Shown here: in pieces, positions 24,374-33,624 of the stretch
Layout: each line of letters begins with the position of its first letter
Numbering within the stretch: position 1 is the first letter of the stretch
From: Nemania diffusa
Taxonomy: Eukaryota; Ascomycota; Sordariomycetes; Xylariales; Xylariaceae
Assembly: GCA_038501195.1 (NCBI GenBank)
Contig: JBBPUQ010000005.1
Span: forward strand, 4,836,001-4,900,000
Reading direction: 5' to 3'
DNA: 64,000 nt
Program-made: the position numbers and the translations under genes
The notes under the pieces: generated by a model
What the model was told of the DNA's origin: nothing
Database searches by the model: none
What the model saw: the letters and a program-made list of their open reading frames with translations, nothing else

Positions 24374-24789
24374 AAAAAGAAAACAAAAAGGAAAGAAAGA
24401 TTTACGAGGCGATAGACTACAACTAGGCCTATCCACGTATCATTGTTTTATCGCGACAAGTTAAGTTAGTTTTAAGTAGTTATAAAAATACATGGAGATT
24501 ATTGCGCAGAGTCTCACGTCATATTTTCTCGCTTATAATCTGGGCTCGCTACTTTATAGAATTAATACTGTTCAGCAGCATATAAAACCCCGTAGTCGGG
24601 GTGCGGACATCTCATTGTTTAGGTATTTGGTTATCCACCTTTTTCTAATCTATGGGAAAGAATGGTACGAGGAAAAACACCTTTGAAGATGACTGTTGCG
24701 CATTGCCATTAATCCAGGGAAGCCTGTGCATAATAGGATTTAAGACCAATGGAAAGTATGTAATACCATCAAGACCACACAGGTTTCAT
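24374..24789. other. intergenic
   Basis: 3' region of the RING gene, A/T-rich. No coding or repeat signal was recognised. The inverted MITE copy starts at its right end. Confidence 0.4.
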
Positions 24790-25021
24790 ACTAAAACGAA
24801 GCATGTAACACACACACACTACGCACTCTAGAGGGCTGACCACTGTTATATCGATCCCTTCTAGAGATTTGAGGCTAAAGAAAACAGTAAATAAGTAACG
24901 CAAATGTATATTGTAAAGTTGCAGTCCTCCGAAAGAGCCGCCGAGAGGCGTAACTATCTGTAAGAAGTGCTAGCTTCGGCTAACTATCTTAAATAAAGAA
25001 AAGAAAAACTAGGACTCGATG
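24790..25021 (-). mobile_element. MITE-like element, copy A (inverted, lacks its outer ends)
   Basis: About 230 bp that reads, as reverse complement, as nearly the same sequence as copy B next to it and copy C at 43.7 kb. Shared landmarks include TTTAAGATAGTTAGCC, GCCTCAAATCTCTAGAAG and CCTCTAGAGTGCGTAGT. The outer terminal repeat seen in copy B is missing here. Copies A and B lie head to head, so the RNA of this locus could fold into a long hairpin. Confidence 0.8.
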
Positions 25022-25349
25022 ATGAGACGGTGTGGGTAGCCTGACCACATGGGGGTTAGGTTGATTAGGTCATCAAGACTTAGTTTTTCTTTTCTTTTAT
25101 TTAAGATAGTTAGCCCATGCTAGTTAGAGATAGTTGGCACGCCTCTCACGCGGCCCCCTTCGGGGGTCCGCTACACCCGAATATACATTTGCGTCACTTA
25201 TTTACTATTCTTCTAAGCCTCAAATCTCTAGAAGTGATCTACATGACCGTGGTCAGTCCTCTAGAGTGCGTAGTGTGTGTTACATACTTCGTTTCAATGA
25301 CCTAATCAATCTAATCCCCATACGGTCATATCACCCACACCGTCTCAAT
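25022..25349 (+). mobile_element. MITE-like element, copy B (most complete)
   Basis: About 328 bp with terminal inverted repeats of about 52 bp: 25022-25073 (beginning ATGAGACGGTGTGGG) and 25297-25349 (ending CACCGTCTCAAT). No coding capacity is seen, so it would be non-autonomous. The left flank is copy A, so a target-site duplication cannot be read directly. Confidence 0.8.
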
Positions 25350-25737
25350 ACATAATACACTTGAGAATTATTCTGCTAATAGCACACAGGTCTGCGCGTT
25401 ATAGCTGTATACAACTGTAAGGACTCATGAGACATTGGATATACAACAATGTAGTAAGTACTAGCTAATGGATCTCGCTTTGTTTTGTAGGAGTATTTTC
25501 GTTTTCGTTTCATAATTGCCCTACCTTCTTTGTTTTATAACATAAAGATAAATTTACATACTTCTAGCCCGTTATTATTATTTGCTACCTAACTAAGCTT
25601 TAAATCATCTCTCAGTGCGGCCTTTTCTTATTAGCCTCTGTTACGGAAAAACGATAAAAAATTTGAACTAGTACGCCGCAGCTGTTTTTATCCCATTGAT
25701 CGCTTAGGCAATCCTTTTCCAATAGGCAGCTTTCAAG
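25350..25737. promoter_or_regulatory. intergenic, upstream of orphan gene
   Basis: A/T-rich sequence between the MITE pair and the next start codon. It presumably contains the promoter of the 25738 gene. No specific motif is recognised. Confidence 0.35.
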
Positions 25738-26826
25738 ATGGGCCCTATAACTATATTTGTCTTAGTGGTCTCTATTTTACACGTTATCACCGAGAAACTA
25801 CTGCCAAAGTTTCCAGGCTCCATTTTTGGTTATGTGGAATTGAGGCCCCTTGGCCCATGGCCCCCCAAGAGCACGGCATCTATAGACAGTATATCCAGTA
25901 TCGAGATAACCAATACTCCTTTGAGTCCAACTACCCCTATTTCCACTACCGCCTCTACGTCTGCTATCACTTCTGAGACAATTCCGCGCGTGGTAGAAAG
26001 CCTAGCTACAGCTGTGGAATCGTCTGTGACTATCACGCCGTCGATAGCGCTGAAATCCGATTGGCTTGTTGATACCCCATCACAGAGCCTTGAGTCGGTA
26101 GAATATTGCAATTGGACCTCCATCTATAACCTAGGAAAGACGGTCAGACACCCGCTGAACCTCTTAACAGAGAAGGATGCAATAGACCTTGACAAGGAAG
26201 CGTCTCGAGTGCAAAATTTTCTTTGGGAACTCGACCAATTCGCCAAAGCATATCCGAGACAGGAAAAGGAAGCGGAGAGTCTACGCGAATTGCTGGACTT
26301 CTTTGTAATGATGCAGATGCGAGGTGGGCATGAGGTGATAATGGACTTGCAAAAGCAATTGGCCGACTACGCCGCTACCAAATACTGGGGCCGTGATAGC
26401 AAAGAGGTGGTGCCTCTCATTGATAGCGCCCTAGAGAAATTCAAACGACCGCTCGGCGAACCATGGGCGAAGCTGCGAGGGGGAGATCCATCTAAGATTG
26501 CCAAAGAGGCGCTAGCAGTTTTATTCGACGATACGTATACTGGGCAGTACTGTCTCGGCGGTAACTGCAGATGGCCTCGTCGGATCGCACAAGCATGGCG
26601 ACGGGCGGAAGCGATAGAGCGCTCGTTGGAAAAAATACTTGACGGCGTAAAGTTGCAGGTGCTTGATGCCGATCGCAAGAGCCAGGAAACTTTGTCTTAT
26701 GCAGCCCAGGAACTAAAGTGGATGGTACCTCTGTATATTGTAATTTTGGTTGTGGCAAGACTGTTAGCAATGGGATATCCATTGGCTGGTCATCGAGAGT
26801 TAGGACCACGAGATATGCAAGAATGA
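25738..26826 (+). CDS. orphan protein with N- and C-terminal hydrophobic segments
   Basis: A 362-residue uninterrupted frame. I do not recognise the family. Residues 1-18 (MGPITIFVLVVSILHVIT) are a signal peptide or membrane anchor. Residues about 45-105 are Ser/Thr/Ile-rich, like a glycosylated linker. The middle (about 130-330) is charged and helical, with a Cys pair (YCLGGNCRW) near residue 270. A second hydrophobic stretch (VPLYIVILVVARLLAMG) lies near the C-terminus. A secreted or membrane-tethered protein is inferred. It stands alone downstream of the MITE pair in an AT-rich region. Codon content is coding-like, but a lineage-specific or spurious gene cannot be ruled out. Confidence 0.55.
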   Translation: MGPITIFVLVVSILHVITEKLLPKFPGSIFGYVELRPLGPWPPKSTASIDSISSIEITNTPLSPTTPISTTASTSAITSETIPRVVESLATAVESSVTITPSIALKSDWLVDTPSQSLESVEYCNWTSIYNLGKTVRHPLNLLTEKDAIDLDKEASRVQNFLWELDQFAKAYPRQEKEAESLRELLDFFVMMQMRGGHEVIMDLQKQLADYAATKYWGRDSKEVVPLIDSALEKFKRPLGEPWAKLRGGDPSKIAKEALAVLFDDTYTGQYCLGGNCRWPRRIAQAWRRAEAIERSLEKILDGVKLQVLDADRKSQETLSYAAQELKWMVPLYIVILVVARLLAMGYPLAGHRELGPRDMQE

Positions 26827-27463
26827 AGGTTTGGCATTTTTTTGCAGCTGTTATATATGGGCCTGTATTATACGAAAGCCAGGCAACACTTATTTCTATT
26901 CGATATAAATACTATCCGTCAAATTAAGTTATGGGATCCCCAATTAGAGTGAGCAACCAACATGCACATCATTTGCTAGTAACGTAAAGCTAACTATTAC
27001 TAGAATTGTGATGGCTATTTTAAACGTAGTTCGCTGAGTATTTAAAAATATTGAATATAAATAATTGTCTGGCATAACTTCATATAAAATATGAATCTGC
27101 TGGCAAGGTAACGTGTGACGGAGGAAAAAGGATGCTCATTGCTGTTAATACTCCTCCCGTCTTAATGGTATACATAGTACGCGACATAACGTTTGTAGCT
27201 TTCTTAGACAAGGACCTATCAGACTTTAGATGCTCAAAATACCTGTTCCTATAAACCCCTTATTTCTTCTTCTCAGAGTGATTGTTGGATGTGTTATGTT
27301 GTATAGTCACTTTATTTTGCTTCCCCTCTTTGCCACGCGACACCGCCTTTTGAGTTTCCTACTACTCGCTCATCTTCTCCATATGGCTATTGATTTGCCT
27401 AATAATTATCACATATAAGCCTACTAACAACTTGCCCGAGTGCAAACACGGGTACAGCTCGCC
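26827..27463. other. intergenic, AT-rich
   Basis: No gene recognised. Strongly A/T-rich from 26990 to 27070. Confidence 0.4.
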
Positions 27464-28737
27464 ATGAAATTCCAACGGATTGGTGGCCAGGTCGCACAGG
27501 TCAATGGCGTGCCCGCGGACGAATCGAGTGCTGTCTCCGTCATGCTCCGTCACGTTCTAGAGGAGAACCCCCCGGATATGTCGGATGCAGACAAACGCGG
27601 CCTGCCATTTCAGCCTCGCTCTTATCGCGACTTCATGCTCTTTGAGCGTCACTACTACGGCGCGGCAATTGGAATAACGAGTCTTTATCGCCCGCTGGCC
27701 AATAAGCTGGGTAGTCTGTTCTCCATGGTGACAGGCATTGATTTCCCCTTCTTTAAACCGCATGCTCTGTGGTACAAGCAGCCCATATTTTACCAATCCA
27801 ACCACTTGGCCTTCTACTGCGACGGCGCATCTATTACTTACCCTAGCTATTGCGAATACCTGGACGTCGAGCTTGAGCTTGGAGTAGTACTCGGCAAGCC
27901 TTTGTACAATGCATCACCTGACGAGGCAACCGCTGCTATCGCAGGCTTTTGTGTCTTCAATGACTTCTCCGTCCGCAATGTGCAGCTAGAGGAGATGGCG
28001 AGGTATTACATACGCCCCTACACCAGCCCTGGGCAATGCACTACGAGTATGTTATTCTAACACAGGACGCCTGGTCGTCATCTTTTTTACAGTGGCTTTG
28101 GTCCTCAGCATAGCAAGGCTTTCGCCAATAGTATTTCCTCTACCGTCGTCTCTGCGGATGAGATTCTACCTCATATCAACCACCTTTCCGGTCGCATTGT
28201 CGTTAATGATGTGATTGTGAGAGAACCGAAAGTAGACAGTTGGCAGTTTTCGCTCGGGCAGGTCAGTCGAGCTCTGTTATTATTCGGCTCGAAACTAGCA
28301 TCTAGAAGAGCACCAATTCCGCATCTGGGTTTGGACAATGTGTAGACTGACGCGGGTTGGCTCTAGGCTCTTTCGCACGTATCGAAGAGTACCCGGTTAT
28401 ACCCAGGCGAGTTCTTCGGCAGCGGTACGTTCCCGTTAGGCGCTGGCATTGAATGGTTAGTCATTATTCACCCTGATTAGTGATAGGTCGACTTCTTGTA
28501 GTAAATTACACCTTGCTAATCGCGTCTTCTAGTATGTGAATTACCCTTAAAATTGTACAAGTCCGATCATTCTACTCTGACGGAGCGGGATGGCCCTGAT
28601 ACTATGCCCAATACATATAGGTAAAGCACTAACTGGCAATAGACGCAGGGTTCCAACTGCAAGTAGGCGATGTGGTGAAGCTGGAAATTGATGGGATTGG
28701 GTCTGTGACAAACACTATTGTGTCAGAAACAAAATGA
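27464..28737 (+). pseudogene. fumarylacetoacetate hydrolase (FAH) family protein, probably damaged at the 3' end
   Basis: Enzymes of this family cleave or decarboxylate beta-keto/acylpyruvate compounds with a bound metal. Exons 27464-28002, 28093-28261 and 28367-28455 join in frame. They encode ELELGVVLGK, FCVFNDFSVRNVQ, MASGFGPQHSKAFANSISS (across the first intron) and YPGEFFGSGTFPLGAGIE, all family landmarks. The expected last part (FQLQVGDVVKLEIDGIGSV) is present at 28646-28737 and ends in TGA. However, the only GT donor after GIE (at 28456) leaves phase 2, while both possible AG acceptors (28645 and 28651 region) require phase 1. A one-base indel at the donor (GAATGGTTAG) would explain this. 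The gene is therefore either a young pseudogene or uses a non-canonical splice. Metal-binding Glu and Asp residues are retained in the first exons. Confidence 0.6.
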
Positions 28738-30926
28738 GACGTGTGTTTTTCGTTTCGATCGAGTAGACCTCTCTTATCACACGGGAAGGGCACTCATTAC
28801 ACCAAATTGTAACATTACGGTTTTCAGTCTTGGTCAGCTACAACTCATGGTTTTAAGCCCTATGAGTGCGCTCTCCCCTCTTGACTTAACTCATATATGA
28901 ATATTACCGTATACAAGAGATTTTAGACACAAATTCAACGACACGCTTTCCTTTTATAATAATTTATACCAAGTTAGGCTTGGAGAATAGTCCCGAATTA
29001 AGAATCGAGATGATGCAAATTGTTTCATTGTGCGCGCGGGCATTTAGGGGCTTGGGGGCGTGTCACGTAAGCGAGATAGCTCTCTTATCATAAAGCTTTC
29101 AAAAATTGAGACATTCTATACACAGGTCACTTCTGCATCAAGGCTATCGGTGAGTGTGCTGAGACTTTTAAGATCTATACACATTCTTTCTCCGGTCGCT
29201 TCTCTTAGTATTAATCCCTTCCATGTTGCTGTAAGCTCTTATCCTCTCGGTCGCTTTGTAGAATCACGTATCTAACAGCAAAGTAATTTGCGGCTGAAAC
29301 AAGTACAGACATAGCTATCCGAAAGGGTTTGAGTGCTCTCTATCCTTTGCGCATCCTCGTGTAGAGCCATCCGGGCCAAGAAACAGAACTGCAACGCTAA
29401 AGGAACCTTGACCGTTTGCAGTGCTTAATATAGGACAGTGACAATCCGACATAGCGAACCAGCTCCGACACATGCCACATAGTCTTCGATATTAGTTATA
29501 CTCTAGTACCAGAAAGAGTCTTGCTTAGCACCACTCCCATATTTGTATGTCATACTAAAATTAAAGTGGCAGTCAGTTCCACGACGTTGCTGTGCGTCGC
29601 GCGGTCTTATCACTTACGCGAAACAAAACAGCAAGTCGTAATGTTACACTAAACTGGTAAGATGCATATTTTGGCAGGATTATGGCAAGAGTGATGAACA
29701 TGGATAGCTGAAGCTTTTCTACCGTTACACCTGTAAGGTAAGTAAAAACAGTGCAAGGAACGAAATTAAAAGTGATAGGTAATATCCTAAATACTTAGCA
29801 CTGTGTATAGTAATTGTGGGTTGCGTGGGATTGCACACATCAACAGTAATTAATAGTAAAATTCCGCGTTAAGCTAGTTTCTCAATAATGCCTGCACCAC
29901 TCATATGTGAGAGGAATTACACTTAGGATGTCGCGGAACTGTGACTCGCTTAGCCACATTCGCGGGCCACTGTAGATGGAGAGGGGGTATTATGAGAACA
30001 GCAGCATAACTAGCTGGAGCCTCAAGCATTGCATTGCCGAAGACTACACAAAGCCGTATCTCACTTACGGCTCGCTAATCCTTATTCAATAAACCCTATG
30101 CATACCTTCTCCTTATAACTCTGCAATTGCCATTTTGCAGTTGTTGACCGAGTTGTTGACCGAGTTCTCTGTTGTCTACACGCAACAACCCGTCTATGCA
30201 ACAGGCCGGCTGCAGGCATCGCCTAAACAGAAAAATGAATACGCCTCTTCGTCGGTACTTATCGACTCTTATCATTAGGTACACACTTTAGATTACCGGT
30301 CACTTTTGCTCTCAGGGGCTTTGGGGGTAGGTATTTAGTGATAATTTGCTGTAACTTATCGAACTCGAAATTTTCGGTTATTATGGCGTTCCTTAAGTAA
30401 GTATTCGATGACTTTTATAGTATTGTTACCTCCTCACCTTTCGCCGTAGTTATAATTGGAAACGGGAAAAGTGTGATTACCAAGAGGAAAGAGAAGGCGA
30501 GTCTTTGCACAACTTAATAGGGTGAGTTTAGCGCAGAACTTGAGCAGGAGACCGTTAGTAAGCGCCGGTTAGTAAGACCTGAAGTTGTCCTGGGCCGATT
30601 GAAGAATGCAAACTACGGCTCTCGACCAACCCTAGCAGATGATGTTGTCCCAGATTCCCGGGTAACTAGTCCTGTATTCCCGCCTTGCCTTATTGCGATA
30701 GCACACAGCGACCAGAACGCCTCTCCAGCTCGAAAAAACATGTTGGATTTTTCCTTTGTTGTACATAAGTTCGATTACACCGCATACGCATAATATAAAT
30801 ACACTAGCCCAACTACTGAAAACTTGACGCACCGTCTATAATGTGTTATGTCTATCCTTTTATATGTCGCCGTGGGTCCATTTCAACTTATAATAACATC
30901 GACTGTCGTTACTTCTGCCGAACGAT
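28738..30926. other. long non-coding, AT-rich stretch
   Basis: 2.2 kb with no recognisable gene. There is a direct duplication of a 13-bp unit (TTGTTGACCGAG) near 30140-30165 and a doubled GTTAGTAAG near 30555-30580. It may contain decayed sequence, but no family was recognised. Confidence 0.4.
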
Positions 30927-31283
30927 ATGCTGGCGCCTCTACAAAAGCGACAGGAAACTGGGCATCCAGCCCTCCCACCGCCAATATTTTGGGACAACTT
31001 GTCCAAGATTCCTTTGACCAGAAGCGCTTTGCAGGAGTTGGGCAGGCGGAATAACGAGGATTTGCTACGCACGCAATCCCCTGACCCTTATCTCGACCAA
31101 CCGATCACGCGGCGTACCGCCCGCAAGTGGAAACTTGCCCGCGAGGCCATACGACCAGCGACACAGTACCTAGGTCATTGTAATTTGACAGAGCTAAAGC
31201 GCATTGGCCGCTTTTCGAGAGAGGGAGGTCCTGACCTGTCAGATTTACGTGGGGTAAATCATTCCCCCTATTTCAAGGTGTAG
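30927..31283 (+). pseudogene. N-terminal piece of a widespread fungal hypothetical family
   Basis: A 118-residue frame. The string PALPPPIFWDNLSKIPLTRS followed by ALQELGRRN and, later, FSREGGPDLSDLRG matches, from memory, the start of a large multi-copy family of uncharacterised Pezizomycotina proteins. In that family the same polypeptide usually continues into a part like the one encoded 51 nt downstream (31335-32447). Here the frame ends with TAG at 31281, and two more in-frame TAG codons follow before the next ATG. I found no splice pair that bridges the gap in frame with good signals. This piece is therefore probably separated from its C-terminal half by mutation. Confidence 0.5.
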
Positions 31284-31334
31284 CCTGACAATTAGTAGTA
31301 CCACGATGTCGGTAGCACCATACTCTGGGGCAGT

Positions 31335-32447
31335 ATGAGTTCTAGGCCGTCACTTCGAGGCTACCTCAAGCGTGGCTCGGCGGTTCTTTTAGAAAATCCA
31401 ACGACTTCATCATCTAAAACGAAGAATACTGGGCCATATGACCGAGCGTTTGAACAAAACTTGATCGATCATGGTGTTTACCCTGATGGGTATAGATATC
31501 CAGGGGGCAAGGCTCTTCCCAAGCCGGATAACCTGCATGAAATACGCAAGGAACTGGCGAGGCCAAGACCTTGTCTCTCCCCGACGAGCTTCACGGACGA
31601 AGATTTTGAGTCGTTTCGAAACACAGCCATAAATGCACGCAAGGAGGGTGGGGTTTTCGAGCACGTGATGCCTATTCTCGAAGGCCGCGTGGAAGATGCG
31701 GGTTGCGTTAACGGGAAAATCCCGTTTGGTAATCTTGACCATCTGACAGACAAGACGCTTGTAGCGGGCAATCCGGATCGATACTACGGCGCTCGGCCTG
31801 AACAACTAGCCCGACAAGTGCGGACACAACTGCATCAATACATCGTGCCTTCAACGGATGGTAGCCTTCCTATTGTACCAAACTTCTTCTTTCACGCGAA
31901 AGGTCCAGATGGATTCGTGACGGCCGTTGGACGTCAGGTATGTTACGACGGTGCGCTGGGGGCAAGGGGGATTCACAAGCTCCAGGCGTACAGCCAAGGA
32001 GACGCTAAATTAGATAACAACGCCTACACGTTGGCCTTATCCTATTACGACGGGGTTCTCGAAATATACAGTATCCACATGCTCCCGCCGGGCCGTGGTG
32101 TTAAGTCCGGTTGCGAATATGCGACAACGCACGTTGGGGGCTATTTATTGACAAGCAGTGTTGAGAACTTCCGGGCTGGAGTCTGTGCCTATCGGAATGC
32201 CAGAGACTGGGCGGAAAAACAGAGGAACGAAGTGATTAGACAAGCTAACCAGAGGTTTGCGAAAGTTGGATCTAACCCATCGCTACTTATGCAGGACTTA
32301 AACCCAGGTTCTAACGTTGGCTTCCGCCATACAGTGTCCTCGATCACTGACATCGACATGTCAGAGGGTGAGAAAGAAATAGAGATGCCGGTATCAAAAC
32401 GGACTAGACGACACTATGTGCCAAAAGATGTTAGCGCAGCGAAGTAG
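31335..32447 (+). CDS. uncharacterised fungal protein, C-terminal half of a possible PD-(D/E)XK-like (DUF7924-type) family
   Basis: A 370-residue frame in the same reading frame as the preceding piece. Landmarks are YDRAFEQNLIDHGVYPDGY (about 35-53), ARPRPCLSP (about 75-83), KIPFGNLDHLTD (about 128-139), YGARPEQL (about 151-158), IVPSTDG, then PNFFFHAKGPDG (about 182-193) and QVCYDGALGARGIHKLQ (about 201-217). I recall relatives with Glu in place of His at FFxxKGPDG, which would form an ExK nuclease-like motif. The present FHAK would then lack the Glu. Function is unknown; the nuclease-fold link is inference. Both halves are read in one direction, suggesting a broken two-part gene, although this half has its own ATG. 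Confidence 0.55.
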   Translation: MSSRPSLRGYLKRGSAVLLENPTTSSSKTKNTGPYDRAFEQNLIDHGVYPDGYRYPGGKALPKPDNLHEIRKELARPRPCLSPTSFTDEDFESFRNTAINARKEGGVFEHVMPILEGRVEDAGCVNGKIPFGNLDHLTDKTLVAGNPDRYYGARPEQLARQVRTQLHQYIVPSTDGSLPIVPNFFFHAKGPDGFVTAVGRQVCYDGALGARGIHKLQAYSQGDAKLDNNAYTLALSYYDGVLEIYSIHMLPPGRGVKSGCEYATTHVGGYLLTSSVENFRAGVCAYRNARDWAEKQRNEVIRQANQRFAKVGSNPSLLMQDLNPGSNVGFRHTVSSITDIDMSEGEKEIEMPVSKRTRRHYVPKDVSAAK

Positions 32448-33624
32448 TGTTATGAGTCTACGTATTCAATACAGAGGCAGAAAGTGACCGGACCCTATAG
32501 GGTGGTTTGTCTATCCTTCTATTGAGCCCTATATTCCCCTTATGACACTCTTCTTCCCACTCTCATTTGCTCTAGTACAAAACCCTCTAACAGTGGGTGA
32601 TCAAGCTACCTAGTATTGATTAAAACGCGACGGCTTTTTTTATTGAGTTTCTCTATACCTATATCTAGCTACACCTATTGTACTCTCGTATGCGACTGTT
32701 TTTGTTTTAGCTAGTGGGGGGCGTTCTTGGGTTTCACTTATCAGTCAATTCAATCTATCTTTTTAGTCTACAAGTGCTATAAAGGTTGTATGTGTGGCCA
32801 CCTTTATGTACCGTTCCAATGAGCAAAGGATAATGAATAATGTAGTCCCATTATCGAGTATGGTGTACAGATGTGACAGTTTTTATCATGGTCTCTGTGA
32901 GGTTCATCCGATTATATACCATGGGTTGTTTTACAGGGTTCAGGGCAAAGGCCGTAGCAGGGGCCCCCTTAGTTTTTATGTGGTGGTCGGAAGGGTTTTT
33001 AGCCCTCTTTTTAACTTCAGAATCCTAGCCGGTGGCCGGCTACGACAGTGCACCAGCTAGGCCTCAAAAGCACCCTTTGGCCTCTGCAAAGAATGAACAT
33101 TATTTGGGGATGAGTTTGGGCAGCTATTCGAGTCCTGGTTCGAGGTGGCCAGCTTCGCGTTGCGCACTGCCAGGCCTCGAGTAGAGGCTCTCCCCCCTGC
33201 CCCACATATATGCGTTCAAACCGCTATACCGCGTGCCCTGATTGTACTATAAATATCAGTAGGTAGTTTTCTTGGGGACCTACATGACCTACTGTAGAGG
33301 CTAGCACTGATGGTAGTAGGTACCTAGGCATAGGACTTGAAAGACTTATTAATAGATCCAGCCCTTTATCGCCCTCGAGCCATTATTCTAGCATTACAGG
33401 CAGCTCTTCGGCTGCTTTCACTCTTGTCATATCTGACACATGCTAAGCTTTATCCAGACTAGCGCATCTCCTGTTCGGGGGTATTTGTTTACCTCTTCGA
33501 ATCCGAGTCGAGCGTCTGCGCATATGCAACCTACCACTTCTCAATTAAACCCGACAGTTACAGCTATGGTCTTACCATGATCATACGGCAGCACTACTAG
33601 TTTGCTTTATACTACTTATATACT
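32448..33624. other. intergenic with left copy of a degenerate repeat
   Basis: No gene is supported. The open frame at 32794-33060 is A/T-biased and overlaps the repeat. The left member of a diverged repeat pair lies at about 32930-33200. Confidence 0.45.
32930..33200 (+). repeat. degenerate repeat, left copy
   Basis: Shares ordered blocks with 35310-35590: AGCTAGGCYTCAAAAGCA, ATGAGTTTGGGC, GCTATTCGASTCCT, and a CCAGGYYTCGAGTA block. Between blocks the two copies have diverged strongly. The pair brackets the 33625-35070 gene in direct orientation. Confidence 0.65.

Noticed and set aside
24790..25349. Solo LTRs of a retrotransposon
   Set aside because: Ends are inverted repeats and do not have the TG...CA form of LTRs; a MITE reading fits better.
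28738..30926. Possible tRNA or decayed gene in the long gap
   Set aside because: No cloverleaf with A/B boxes and no protein family could be recognised by eye; a covariance-model search would be decisive.
32794..33060. 88-residue open frame
   Set aside because: Overlaps the degenerate repeat and has no recognisable features.
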